From Candidatus Woesearchaeota archaeon (lineage in GTDB: Archaea > Nanobdellota > Nanobdellia > Woesearchaeales > UBA583): 64,000 nucleotides of DNA. Position 1 is the stretch's first letter. Each line of letters begins with the position of its first letter. A program made the position numbers and the translations under genes. The stretch is from contig CP060218.1 of NCBI GenBank assembly GCA_023898345.1, positions 1,240,001 to 1,304,000 of the forward strand, read 5' to 3'. This document shows, piece after piece, positions 49,801-57,572 of the stretch. The notes under the pieces were generated by a model. That model ran no database searches. It worked only from the letters and a program-made list of their open reading frames with translations, and was not told the origin of the DNA.

Positions 49801-51951
49801 ATTAATTGCTTTATCTATATTTTCTGGTGAGAGCCATTTTGCATGATCGAGTGGCCGTTCTACGTTTACGGTTGTCTGAAAATAAATTGGATTTTTTGTG
49901 TCAATGGTACTCTGATTATCGTTTACGTCATAGGTTATTCTTGCTGCAAAAGCAAAATTTAATTTGTCTGGATAATCTTTCACGTCAATATTTCTTGCTT
50001 TTACGGTAACGGGAAAGTAAACAAGCATTTCATTTGTTGCTTTGTCGAAGCGGTAATTTTGTGGTGTTCCTATGGTAATATATTTTGAATCTTCACTTGC
50101 TTTTTTGTCGCTTTCTATCCTGAAACTGCTAATCTTTGTAACTGTTCCTCCTCCAAGGTATGTCAGCTTTACTATTACTCCAAACTCAACTCCAGAGGTC
50201 CCGGATTTGGCGCTGTCCATTTGTTCAATTTCTGCGGCATAAATTGTATTTGGTGTTGTTGTTACTTCTCCTGCTTTCCAGAGCGTGTTTCCTGTGTCTA
50301 GTACTATCGTGTGAGAATATACATTTGAATTTCCAAATTTGTCTTGGAGTATAAAACACACCGTATTTCTTGCTTCAACTGTTCCGACTTCAGGATTGTC
50401 TGTCGTCGTTGTGCTGGCGCTGCTGTACTCGTCACTGTCAAAGGTTTCTGTTTGTAAAACTAGAGTTCCGTCAAAGTCTCCTTCACCGTCTGAACTGATA
50501 GTCTTTGGCGTTGAAACAAGAGAGAGAAGGGAGACTTGTGTTTCGTTAAGGTTGAGTTCGACGCTGTCTGGGTCTTCATTGTCGAGCTGTCCGAGATTTC
50601 TTACAAAAAGGGATTCGTAATCTGTACAGCTTACGGATTTTCCATCTGAGGTCTTTGCTCCTGAGGGTATAGTAAAGTAAGTAATATCGACGTTTGCTTT
50701 GTTTGTTTTTCCTTCAAAATTGTTTAGGTAAAAATGTGCAGTTCCTGTACCTTCAAACAGTTCTTCTGGTTCGAGCTCATCAATGGTCGGTTTTCGATTA
50801 TCCATGAAAATAGCATGAGCAATTTTTCCAATATTTCCTGCCACATCTATTGCTTCTAAGGTTAAGTTGTTTTGTCCTACTTTTAATGAAAGTGTTATTT
50901 CCGCAGTTCCGTTGTCGAACTTTGTCGATGTGGTTTTGTTGTTAAGTGTGTAATTGAGAGTTAGAGCATCTGACTTGAGTGTTATCTTAAGGGAAGGAGT
51001 TTGTGAATAGAAATCTTCGTCTTCAAAGACTCCTGTTGTGTTTACGATTTCTATTGTTGGAGCAATGGTGTCAACAAATACTGAAATGATTTTTTCTCCT
51101 GTAAAAATATTTTCATTGTCTGGCTCTGTTGTTATGAAACGAATACTGTTGTTTCCTTCTTTTAGTCCTTGTATTGTTACGTTAAACTTTGCTCCTTCGG
51201 TCTTTATTTCATAGAGTGCTCCTGCATTTACAATTGTTCCTTCATTGTTAAGGATATATTTTAATTTTGAGTCGCTGTCAGAAATGGAACCATTTATTTG
51301 GACTTCATTGTACTTTGTTATTTCTTTGTAGGTGTCTATTGTTATGTCGTTCGTGTATTTGTCATAGCTTAGCGTTCGTGTTTCCGTTTGTGTTTCTGTC
51401 AAGGTGGGTGTCGGATATTTTATCGTAAATTCGAGTGTGTTGCTTGTGCTTTGGAGTTGTTCTTGTGTTAGTTCAAAGGTAAATTCTTGTAGTTCGTCTG
51501 TTACGCTTATGCTGGCGGAGTTCCCACTTTGTGTGTCTGTGTATGTTATGCTGCCTTCTTCCTGAAAGATAATTTCTGAAGATGTTTCTCCTGGATTGAG
51601 CACGATTTCGTCATGATCTGGAATGTTTAGCTGGTAGATTTGTTCGCTGGCGCTGTTCTTGAAGTAGACTGGTGCTCCGATAATTGCTGCGACACTGGGG
51701 ATGTTTCCATTCAAAGTTATGGTCTGTCCTTCGGCAATGATGTCTTGTGTGTCGATTAGTACGCCGTTGATGGATAGTGTGAGCTGTGTTCCGGAAGAGA
51801 TTTGTCCTGTGACGCTCAGATCGTTGCTTGTAATACTGCTTTGTTCATATGAAAATTGGGGAAACTGTGCGTAGGAAAATGTTGAAAAAAATAGTGTTAG
51901 AAATATTGCGAAAAGAAGTTCAAAGAAAAAATTTAGTTTTTTGGATTCCAC
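46846..51951 (-). CDS. Giant exported protein, Ig-like and Cys-rich regions
   Basis: The 1701-residue product has a signal peptide (about 8-28, ending TFSYAQ). Residues 30-620 are beta-sandwich, Ig-like repeats (for example VDTIAPTIEIVNTTGVFEDE and FMDNRKPTIDELEPEE). Residues about 715-760 hold a helical, partly hydrophobic stretch. A cysteine-rich part (about 760-1100) has many C pairs, likely disulfide-bonded. The last 500 residues are again beta-rich. No C-terminal anchor is seen. It is probably a major surface or cell-contact protein. TAATAAATT is 26 bp upstream of the ATG. Confidence 0.75.
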   Translation of the reverse strand: MESKKLNFFFELLFAIFLTLFFSTFSYAQFPQFSYEQSSITSNDLSVTGQISSGTQLTLSINGVLIDTQDIIAEGQTITLNGNIPSVAAIIGAPVYFKNSASEQIYQLNIPDHDEIVLNPGETSSEIIFQEEGSITYTDTQSGNSASISVTDELQEFTFELTQEQLQSTSNTLEFTIKYPTPTLTETQTETRTLSYDKYTNDITIDTYKEITKYNEVQINGSISDSDSKLKYILNNEGTIVNAGALYEIKTEGAKFNVTIQGLKEGNNSIRFITTEPDNENIFTGEKIISVFVDTIAPTIEIVNTTGVFEDEDFYSQTPSLKITLKSDALTLNYTLNNKTTSTKFDNGTAEITLSLKVGQNNLTLEAIDVAGNIGKIAHAIFMDNRKPTIDELEPEELFEGTGTAHFYLNNFEGKTNKANVDITYFTIPSGAKTSDGKSVSCTDYESLFVRNLGQLDNEDPDSVELNLNETQVSLLSLVSTPKTISSDGEGDFDGTLVLQTETFDSDEYSSASTTTTDNPEVGTVEARNTVCFILQDKFGNSNVYSHTIVLDTGNTLWKAGEVTTTPNTIYAAEIEQMDSAKSGTSGVEFGVIVKLTYLGGGTVTKISSFRIESDKKASEDSKYITIGTPQNYRFDKATNEMLVYFPVTVKARNIDVKDYPDKLNFAFAARITYDVNDNQSTIDTKNPIYFQTTVNVERPLDHAKWLSPENIDKAINLLNKSIKITEKIVEYLGYASIGGVLWCTGSNLYYSYLKTLTQDEDQKKEYQKNIFMACDRVACTASPPKCDDAGTTDLSVANLPEDERSGIIELTKGTDGKTQRTYKNTDQALSNAAIYTDEVDANGVQRKMVSFDSLTVGNACDSDGDGIKDGVYVTTDITTYNETTTAGIWKKEETSSKRIVNKCAEAFYESYTCGKDPVSYTDYQKKTAEEKKLCTPTGTPKRINLNTVSGMCFQEGYPKYDETRCNFFGQDENGVPGKDPAKNIFNSIRCGCITDTYSHMKGILKIQEALRGCLQQAKIGETDGSYCERLFSVAVCDVATNFIFDYWAEESNARKASDKTTDNHEENAFLATLKEAKEGDRVLNERYRGTFYSQLGLGTQSLANKVCVGAISGDWSALTTDILDSVDQNEVAPTFAPMFPTSRIQGYNPLTGKLSIRYTLSYAVVSGGQNIQTTLNFRCASDQPGGEYCPAGDNDAESLGSEIKQKTLTTRAGELSQDTVIIKDTNAKYWYNVVEVKHVYTLKGETKTETYTEKITHKSDTLPVNCYWDGGIYGTGNGISCDIFGTSSSDVAYYSLDSSRTKIVPTINGVRPTLYPGNKLLVDVFYYVQGGASESNLNLHWLAQCSDTSAQSYVSFTTDGAYSDTGNAAGHKVITLTSVPSTYSQSTSTKFATGTIETTADKDTKIGKLKVKLTATTTTTATGATSTTPTTLPAFNIQSIKIKDKAGNILTQTSSSVVLSQNNGEYSADMTSLRLSDSEKKNVVIEMTLDRGVTGVEFYLEINGVDQAFKITEKSEQDSQQTLDGVKAGSCTLKLRLLPSSVGAITKDEFDSYNLSSEDVITNVNVNEVVKKEFVLAFPPTSGEAFSFDIVEPYENKVVCSSNAGNLKIEVLGLSSANTETKKIGELVYSVTLERQKVNGGIEAGSITSSGATLSLSNYNLPSGVEKEKVTIVAKTTDGKTSVTRNFYFKNCVSEEENTN

Positions 51952-52109
51952 TTGTTTATCTGGCGGGAAAATGAATTTATTAGTGTTTGGCGTTACTGGT
52001 TGGTGGTGTGACTTCTGAAACTAATGAGAATACTAAAAGTCCTGAAAGATAGAGATGATTTTATAATATCTTACTTATTTACACTTTTAAAATTCTGAAG
52101 GACCTAAGA

Positions 52110-52592
52110 ATGGCAAAACGAAAAGTAACAAATGCCTTAGTAAAATACAATCGATATCTCTCTGATCAAGGAACTCTTTTTATGGGATTTCCTGACTATA
52201 AAGTTGTTGGGGAACCTATTATTACTCACCGAGTGAGAGATTGTTGTGGCGTTGTTTTGTTTCCTTATAGTACAGAAATACATCTAGTCGGAATAAGTCA
52301 TGATACTTTTGATTCATGTCATCCTGATTCTTTTCATTTGCAAAACTTGCTTCACCTAATGTCTTCTACCCTAGGAAGTGATTCTTTTTTTGCCGTTCCT
52401 TTTGGAGGGTCCAGAAAGAACTATGAATACAATCTGGGGATCTTGGAAACGAATAATATAAGAGTGAAAGGAGGATATTGTGATGCTTATGAGCTTCGTG
52501 AAGGACATTTTGACAAATCTGTTTTAGCCATACCAAACACCAAAGAAGTAATTTTATGCCAGCAAGGAGGAGCAAGACGATTGCGGGGTTAA
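52110..52592 (+). CDS. CheD-like (glutamine deamidase fold) orphan
   Basis: The 160 residues resemble CheD in layout. The opening GEPIITHRVRDCCGVVLF places a cysteine about 18 residues before the histidine in GISHDT, the CheD catalytic pair. A long helix (HLQNLLHLMSSTLG), VPFGGSRKN (compare FGGA in CheD), LGILETNNIRVKGGYCD and a final VILCQQGG follow. No chemotaxis genes are nearby. The assignment rests on pattern only and could be wrong. Confidence 0.45.
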   Translation: MAKRKVTNALVKYNRYLSDQGTLFMGFPDYKVVGEPIITHRVRDCCGVVLFPYSTEIHLVGISHDTFDSCHPDSFHLQNLLHLMSSTLGSDSFFAVPFGGSRKNYEYNLGILETNNIRVKGGYCDAYELREGHFDKSVLAIPNTKEVILCQQGGARRLRG

Positions 52593-52636
52593 TGAGAGTT
52601 TATAATTACTTTTGTTGACGACCATATTTGTCTTGT

Positions 52637-52657
52637 TATCTTATTATAGATAAGATA
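52637..52657. terminator. Hairpin behind the CheD-like gene
   Basis: TATCTTAT and ATAAGATA pair perfectly around a five-base loop, 45 bp after the stop at 52592. A T-rich stretch follows. Possible terminator. Confidence 0.4.
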
Positions 52658-52813
52658 TTTGCTCTCACCTTTTTTAGTTTTTTCTTGAAACTAGGTTATT
52701 AAAAAAAAAAAAATGAACCCCGAGAGTATGTACTTTTTAATGAAGAGAAAAAACTTTGGAGAGGCATATGTTTATAAGATTTGGATTCACTTTTTCTTCT
52801 ACGGTGATGTACA

Positions 52814-53917
52814 ATGTTGAGCAACTATTTTAAGGTACCTGAAAACAGAACTGTGTCTGCCTTCTTGAAGGATTTGAATGAGAAAAAAAATTTCCATTAT
52901 ATTATTCTGGAATCGGAGCCGGCTTCCTTTGTCGATATGCGGGCGCTGGCTTTTCACGCACACAATGCTGATGAAAAATTGAAGAATTTGAAGAAAACTC
53001 TTTCTTTCTCAAAGGGAAGGGACAATCGTGAGCATGTCTTGCATCTTATTGATTCTGGAGATAGTGTGTGTGAGACTTCGTATGGTTATTTTGACTTTGT
53101 CGATGCTATGGGTGTTCTTTGTGAGAGCGAACTTCCTTTCTTGGAAACTCCTTTGTCGGAGCTTTCAAAGTCCGAGGTCTTTGCTGTTCATGAGACGGAC
53201 AAAATTGCTGCTGCTCGCTCTCTTATGCTGAGTAAGAAACTTGAACTTCTACCGGTTCTTTCAGAGTCTGGTCTTATTGTTGGTGAGCTTCGTCCTCTTG
53301 ACTTTTTACTGACGCAACTTTCTGTTCCGGAGGATGATGCAAAAAATTACTATAATGAGAAATATGAGCATTCTGCTGGCGCGCTTGCTGTTCGTAATAT
53401 TATGAATGGAAAGGCTCATGTTATTGAGGTTTCTTCTTCTGTTGGCGATGCGTTGAAAAGAATGGTCGAGAAAAAACTTCCTTCTCTTATTGTTTGCAAG
53501 GGCGACACTTTGCATAGCGTTTTCTCTTACAAGGATGCTTTTGCTTTGTACCAGAAAAACTTTGTGAAGGAGGAATTCTCGCTTGAGTTTGTCGGCTTTG
53601 GTGATCTTGATGAAGAACAGAAATATTATGTTCGTAAGAGTGCTGAAAGAACGATGAAAAAAATCTCTCAGAGAAGTGAGTATGATTCTTTGCGTATTTC
53701 TTTGAAATCTCATTCTCATAAGAACGAGCAGTTTGCAAAGCTTGAAGTGAAACTTTTGCTCTCCCATGGAAACAAGGTTGTGACTATTGATAAGGAGGGT
53801 GTTTGTGGAACGTCTGACGAATTGAATAATGACAAGAAAAAGGAAAATAAAACTCCGTCGGAATTGATTCAGGAAGCTTTGAAGGCTCTTGAGGAAAGAG
53901 TTCTTAGGAAAAACTAA
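52814..53917 (+). CDS. CBS-domain protein with possible HPF-like C-terminal domain
   Basis: Four CBS-type repeats can be traced in residues 1-240 (LSELSKSEVFAVHETDKIAAARSLMLSKKLELLPVL, and VRNIMNGKAHVIEVSSSVGDALKRMVEKKLPSLIV). CBS pairs bind adenine nucleotides as energy sensors. Residues 250-330 (EFSLEFVGFGDLDEEQKYYVRKSAERTMKKI, then AKLEVKLLLSHGNKVVTI) have the strand-helix-strand layout of ribosome hibernation factors. A role as an energy-sensing ribosome factor is a guess. TTTATAAG at about 52771 suggests a short leader of about 13 nt. Confidence 0.6.
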   Translation: MLSNYFKVPENRTVSAFLKDLNEKKNFHYIILESEPASFVDMRALAFHAHNADEKLKNLKKTLSFSKGRDNREHVLHLIDSGDSVCETSYGYFDFVDAMGVLCESELPFLETPLSELSKSEVFAVHETDKIAAARSLMLSKKLELLPVLSESGLIVGELRPLDFLLTQLSVPEDDAKNYYNEKYEHSAGALAVRNIMNGKAHVIEVSSSVGDALKRMVEKKLPSLIVCKGDTLHSVFSYKDAFALYQKNFVKEEFSLEFVGFGDLDEEQKYYVRKSAERTMKKISQRSEYDSLRISLKSHSHKNEQFAKLEVKLLLSHGNKVVTIDKEGVCGTSDELNNDKKKENKTPSELIQEALKALEERVLRKN

Positions 53918-54053
53918 AGCTAAGTTTGTCGGTTTTTCTTTTCTTTTTCCTTTTTTACAAGCTTACTTTTTTATTGAGTTTTTTTCTTTTTTCTTTGAAA
54001 TGAATTTTCTTTTCTTTAAGCGATTTTATAAAAACAAGGAGAATGTTTCTTGT

Positions 54054-54728
54054 ATGAATGAGGACGGTTTTGTCTCGAAGTTATTTGATGAACTTTCTTC
54101 TGACACTATCACGACTGTGTACGGCGCTCCCGGATGTGGTAAGTCGACGCTTTGTTTTCAGTATTTGTGCGCAAAGGTTCAATCGGGAAAACATGTTTTT
54201 TTTGTTGATACGGAGGGAGGATTTTCTCCGGAAAGGATCCAGCAGATTTGTCCATCGTGCAACTTGAACAAGATTAGTGTGTTCTCTGTGAAAAGTTTTG
54301 AGGAACAGGAAAGGGTTATTCGCGGCTTGCACAAGGGAATTACAAACAACAAGAATGTCGGGCTTATTATTGTTGATTCTCTGGTCATGTTGTATCGTCT
54401 GAAACTTGGTGATTCGCCAAAGGACATTAATTCTAAACTTGCTCAACAATTATCTTTGCTTACGGAAATTTCTCGCACGTTTAATATTCCTATTCTTGTT
54501 ACGAATCAGATGTACACAAACTTTGAGACGAAGGAGAAAACTATGGTTGGCGGCTCGCTTGTTCGGTACTGGTCAAAAATTATTATTGAACTTGAACGTG
54601 AGCAGGGAATTGGAACTGCAACATTGAAGAAGCACAAATTCAAGAAAGAAGGACAGATGTTTACGTACGAGATTCACGTGCAGGGATTTGTCGAGACGTC
54701 GAAAAAGGATTTTAAATTTTTTAGGTAG
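54054..54728 (+). CDS. radB: DNA repair and recombination protein RadB
   Basis: An archaeal RecA-family paralogue that assists RadA. Walker A GAPGCGKSTL is near residue 25, Walker B GLIIVDSLVMLY near 110, and ILVTNQMYTNFETKEKTMVGGSLVRYWSK near 145-170 is the RadA/RadB core. There is no N-terminal helix-hairpin-helix domain, as expected for RadB (about 224 residues). The ATG at 54054 is 25-26 bp from TTTATAAAA; the frame is open back to 53889 but that overlaps the CBS gene. Confidence 0.9.
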   Translation: MNEDGFVSKLFDELSSDTITTVYGAPGCGKSTLCFQYLCAKVQSGKHVFFVDTEGGFSPERIQQICPSCNLNKISVFSVKSFEEQERVIRGLHKGITNNKNVGLIIVDSLVMLYRLKLGDSPKDINSKLAQQLSLLTEISRTFNIPILVTNQMYTNFETKEKTMVGGSLVRYWSKIIIELEREQGIGTATLKKHKFKKEGQMFTYEIHVQGFVETSKKDFKFFR

Positions 54729-54731
54729 GAA

Positions 54732-55646
54732 TTATTTCTCCTCTTCGTCTTTCTCTTCGGAGTCTTTTTTCTTTGGTATTGAGGATCGGAAATCTTTTGC
54801 AATTTTTGAGAGTTCATTTACGTTATTGATGAGGGTTGGCGTTATTTTCTGGAATACTTTTTCTAGTGCTTTTATTTCGCTGTTCACGTCCAAAATGTTT
54901 TTGTCGTATCCTTCGATTCTTGTTGATAATTTCTTCTCAAGCTTTGCAAAGTTTTCTCCTATGATTGCTAAATCTTTTTTGAGGCTTTCTAGTTCTTCTT
55001 CTTGTTCATCTTTCCAGTCGATAACTTTCTCAATGTTCTGAGCTAGTTTTTCCCATTTCTCTTCTATGACTTTCTCGACGGTCTCGTCAATTAAGGTTCT
55101 GATTTTGTCTTCGCTTAAAGAACTCTCTTGATTTTGTCTCTGGAACTGTGCTATTGGATCTTCTTGAACTGGAGCTGGTCTTTGAGCAAAGGATTGCATT
55201 TCTGGCATGCTCTGTGCTTGTTGCTGAGAGTATTGCTGTTCGGGAGAAGGATTGCTTTCGGGATAAGAACTGAAACTTTGTGGCTGTGCTGCTGATGCTT
55301 GCGGCTGGTCAAAGGGTGATGCGTACATTGCAGGAGAAGCATTTTGTGAAGACATCCCTTGCATCTGAGTTTGTGGTTCATCTTCTTGAAGCAGAAATGG
55401 ATTATTCTGAGGCGTAGCTGAACTTTGTTGCTGCATAGGCATTTGCTCTGCTGCCGAAGGAGTTTGAACGGAATTTTGTCCTGCTCCTGTTGGCATCGCA
55501 CTAAGGGATATTTCCTGTGCAAAGGGATTGTCATATTGTTGGGAAGGCATTTGTTTTCGTTGGGCTTGCGGAGGTGCTGCTGATGCTTGTTTTATTTCTT
55601 CTGCAAGAGAGAGATCATAACGCTGCTTATCCCCGTCCATAGCCAT
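54732..55646 (-). CDS. Gln/Pro-rich linker plus coiled-coil protein (ArlC/D-like tail possible)
   Basis: The ATG at 55646 (MAMDGDKQRYD) is 26 bp from a TTTTAAAAT box. Residues about 15-170 are disordered and rich in Gln, Pro, Ser and Met. Residues 175-300 form a long coiled coil ending ALEKVFQKITPTLINNVNELSKIAKDF, which recalls the archaellum accessory proteins FlaC/FlaD (ArlC/D); no other arl genes are in the window. The tail is charged. The stop is 3 bp from that of radB. Confidence 0.6.
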   Translation of the reverse strand: MAMDGDKQRYDLSLAEEIKQASAAPPQAQRKQMPSQQYDNPFAQEISLSAMPTGAGQNSVQTPSAAEQMPMQQQSSATPQNNPFLLQEDEPQTQMQGMSSQNASPAMYASPFDQPQASAAQPQSFSSYPESNPSPEQQYSQQQAQSMPEMQSFAQRPAPVQEDPIAQFQRQNQESSLSEDKIRTLIDETVEKVIEEKWEKLAQNIEKVIDWKDEQEEELESLKKDLAIIGENFAKLEKKLSTRIEGYDKNILDVNSEIKALEKVFQKITPTLINNVNELSKIAKDFRSSIPKKKDSEEKDEEEK

Positions 55647-55767
55647 TACTCTTTTTATCACCAATAATTTTAAAATATGGTGTGAGCACTGAAGAATAAG
55701 AAATTTTTCCAAAATGTCTATATTTCTTCCAAAGAAGGATTATAAATGACTTTTCATTCTCTACCTT

Positions 55768-56565
55768 ATGCAAGTTATTATCATAGCAGCTGGTTATGCT
55801 ACTCGACTTAAGGAAGTGAGCAAGAATCGTCCTAAGCAGCTTCTTCCGATTACAAAATCTAAGCTTATGTTGGACTACATTATGGACTCTCTTGAGGATC
55901 TTAAATCGGTTCTTCCTGAGATGAGAACACCGCTCATGGTTGTAAATGATACGTTTCACGAGCAGTTCGTTGCTTGGAAAGATGAGAAAAATGTCCCTAT
56001 TTCTCTTTTGAATAATGGGGTTATTTCTCCTGAGCTCAAGAAGGGGGCTCTTGGTGACATTAAGTTTGCTCTTGATAACATTGAGGAAGATGCTGACACG
56101 CTAATTATGGGAGGGGACAATCTTTTTGATTTTTCTCTTGCTACTTTGTATGAGCACTTTTTGCAGTGTGGAAGTTCGATTGCTGTTCGTGATTTGAAGG
56201 ATCCTAAGGCTCTTAGCAAGAAGTTTGGCGTTGTTGTTGCTGATGAAGAAACAAAGAAGGTTCTTGATTTTGAGGAAAAACCTCTTGAACCTAAGTCGTC
56301 TCTTGCTTCAACCTTGATTTACATGATTTCTAAGGATGACATGGCAAAGGTTAGGGCATTTCTTACTGAACAGAATTTGGCAAAGCTGGACAATGCTGGG
56401 GAGTTGGTTCGTCACCTTGTCGAGCAGCGCCTTATTCATGCTTTTCCTTTTGATGAAACGTGGATTGATATTGGGTCTCCTGAGGAGCTTGAATCTGCAA
56501 GAGATTTGTATTCTAAAAGGGAAGAATCTGAGAGTTTTGAGAACGAATTGAAGGTAGAGGAGTAA
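55768..56565 (+). CDS. NDP-sugar nucleotidyltransferase (RmlA/GlmU-like)
   Basis: It makes an NDP-sugar from a sugar 1-phosphate and NTP. The N-terminus IIIAAGYATRLKEVSKNRPKQLLPI is the nucleotide-binding signature of the family (G-x-x-T/A-R...KP/KQ). GGDNLFDF near 112 holds the metal aspartate, FEEKP near 170, and WIDIGSPEEL near 230. There is no acyltransferase repeat, so it is the short monofunctional form. It may supply sugars for surface glycans such as those on the sequon-rich pilins (inference). TTATAAAT is 26 bp upstream. Confidence 0.87.
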   Translation: MQVIIIAAGYATRLKEVSKNRPKQLLPITKSKLMLDYIMDSLEDLKSVLPEMRTPLMVVNDTFHEQFVAWKDEKNVPISLLNNGVISPELKKGALGDIKFALDNIEEDADTLIMGGDNLFDFSLATLYEHFLQCGSSIAVRDLKDPKALSKKFGVVVADEETKKVLDFEEKPLEPKSSLASTLIYMISKDDMAKVRAFLTEQNLAKLDNAGELVRHLVEQRLIHAFPFDETWIDIGSPEELESARDLYSKREESESFENELKVEE

Positions 56566-56568
56566 TTT

Positions 56569-56769
56569 TTACCCCCCTGAAAGTACGCTCAAAAGTTTTA
56601 CTTCATCTTTGTCAGTAATTTTTTCATCTTCTAAGCACACTTGTCCATTTTTTACGAGAATAACGGATTCTATGAGGATGTTTTCTTTTTTCAAGAGTTC
56701 TTTGAGAGTTGTTTCTTTTTCTAGGGGAATTTCCCGCGTTTCGTCGTGTTCTTCGAGATAGAGTTTCAT
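56569..56769 (-). CDS. Ubiquitin-like sulfur carrier (SAMP/MoaD/ThiS type)
   Basis: The 66-residue product has a beta-grasp pattern (MKLYLEEHDETREIPLEKETTLKELL, VILVKNGQV, KDEVKLLSVLSGG) and ends in a bare Gly-Gly, the site that is adenylated and thiolated. It could be the sulfur donor for TtuA at 19.7-20.6 kb. No E1-like activating enzyme is in the window. It starts one base after the stop of the upstream helical gene. Confidence 0.85.
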   Translation of the reverse strand: MKLYLEEHDETREIPLEKETTLKELLKKENILIESVILVKNGQVCLEDEKITDKDEVKLLSVLSGG

Positions 56770-56770
56770 G

Positions 56771-57232
56771 TTAGAGTTCCTCGCGCCGTATTTCTAAAAC
56801 TTTTGGTATGAGTGTGTTGAATGTGTCGAGGTCTTTGTAGAATTCTTTTCCTTGCTCGAGTGTTGCTATTTCTTTTTCTTCTTCAAAGTGTCTTCGTATT
56901 TCTTTGTCGACTTTTGCTAGCTCCGAGAGTGATTTTTTTGAGGCGAGATGTTGTTTTATTTCTTCTTGGTTTTGCATGAGTTCTTGAATTGCTTTGGTCT
57001 GCTCTTGGTCTGTCGTGAATTTTTTGTTTTGGAGAAAGAGAACGCATAGTGCTTGAATTTCGTAGAATGCTGTTTTGAGCGCAGGATATGAAACAGTGTT
57101 GAATTTGTCTTTGTAAGTTTCAAAGTTTTCCTGATTCATGAGAAGGATTTGCATGTCTATCATTGCGTCTTCAAATTCTAGCATTACTTCGTAGATTCGT
57201 CGTCTTGGGATGTTGCTCATGAACTGTGCCAT
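56771..57232 (-). CDS. Helical protein of unknown function
   Basis: The 153 residues are almost all alpha-helical (RRRIYEVMLEFEDAMIDMQILLMNQE, then FYEIQALCVLFLQNKKF and coiled-coil ELAKVDKEIRRHFEEEKE), with no recognised motif. TTATAAAA at about 57253-57260 lies 25 bp from the ATG. It forms an operon with the ubiquitin-like carrier, so it may be involved in its use. Confidence 0.6.
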   Translation of the reverse strand: MAQFMSNIPRRRIYEVMLEFEDAMIDMQILLMNQENFETYKDKFNTVSYPALKTAFYEIQALCVLFLQNKKFTTDQEQTKAIQELMQNQEEIKQHLASKKSLSELAKVDKEIRRHFEEEKEIATLEQGKEFYKDLDTFNTLIPKVLEIRREEL

Positions 57233-57351
57233 GCTTTGTCGAAGTGTGCTTGTTATAAAAAGCTAGCGGCTTGTTGTGCTAATTGTAGTATCCAAAAATT
57301 CTTTTTCAAAAAATTCAAGATAACTATTTTCAATCAGATTGACTATTTATT

Positions 57352-57494
57352 TAGTAAAGAAATCGCTAAAATGTGCCTATCCCAATCGGAGCAGAGCTCC
57401 GGAGTATTACGACAATTTTCAAAACGCGATTTCTAACTCCCAGCTTGGTGATCGGAGCAGAGCTGCGAGGTATAATACCCAGCCAAGGAATTAA
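57352..57494 (+). repeat. F2 structured repeat, full copy (143 bp)
   Basis: It has all parts of the family: AAAGAAATCGCTAAAATG, CGGAGCAGAGCTCCG, ACAATTTTCAAAACGCGATTTC, CGGAGCAGAGCTGCG and ATAATACCCAGCCAAGGAATTA. The 340-bp gap 57233-57572 holds this repeat and no gene I can support. Confidence 0.85.
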
Positions 57495-57572
57495 TTTCTT
57501 TGCCGCAAACTTGTACAAAGTTGCCGCTTCTTCCTGCTCTTTTTCTTAAACTTGATCATACAAAAAAAGGAT

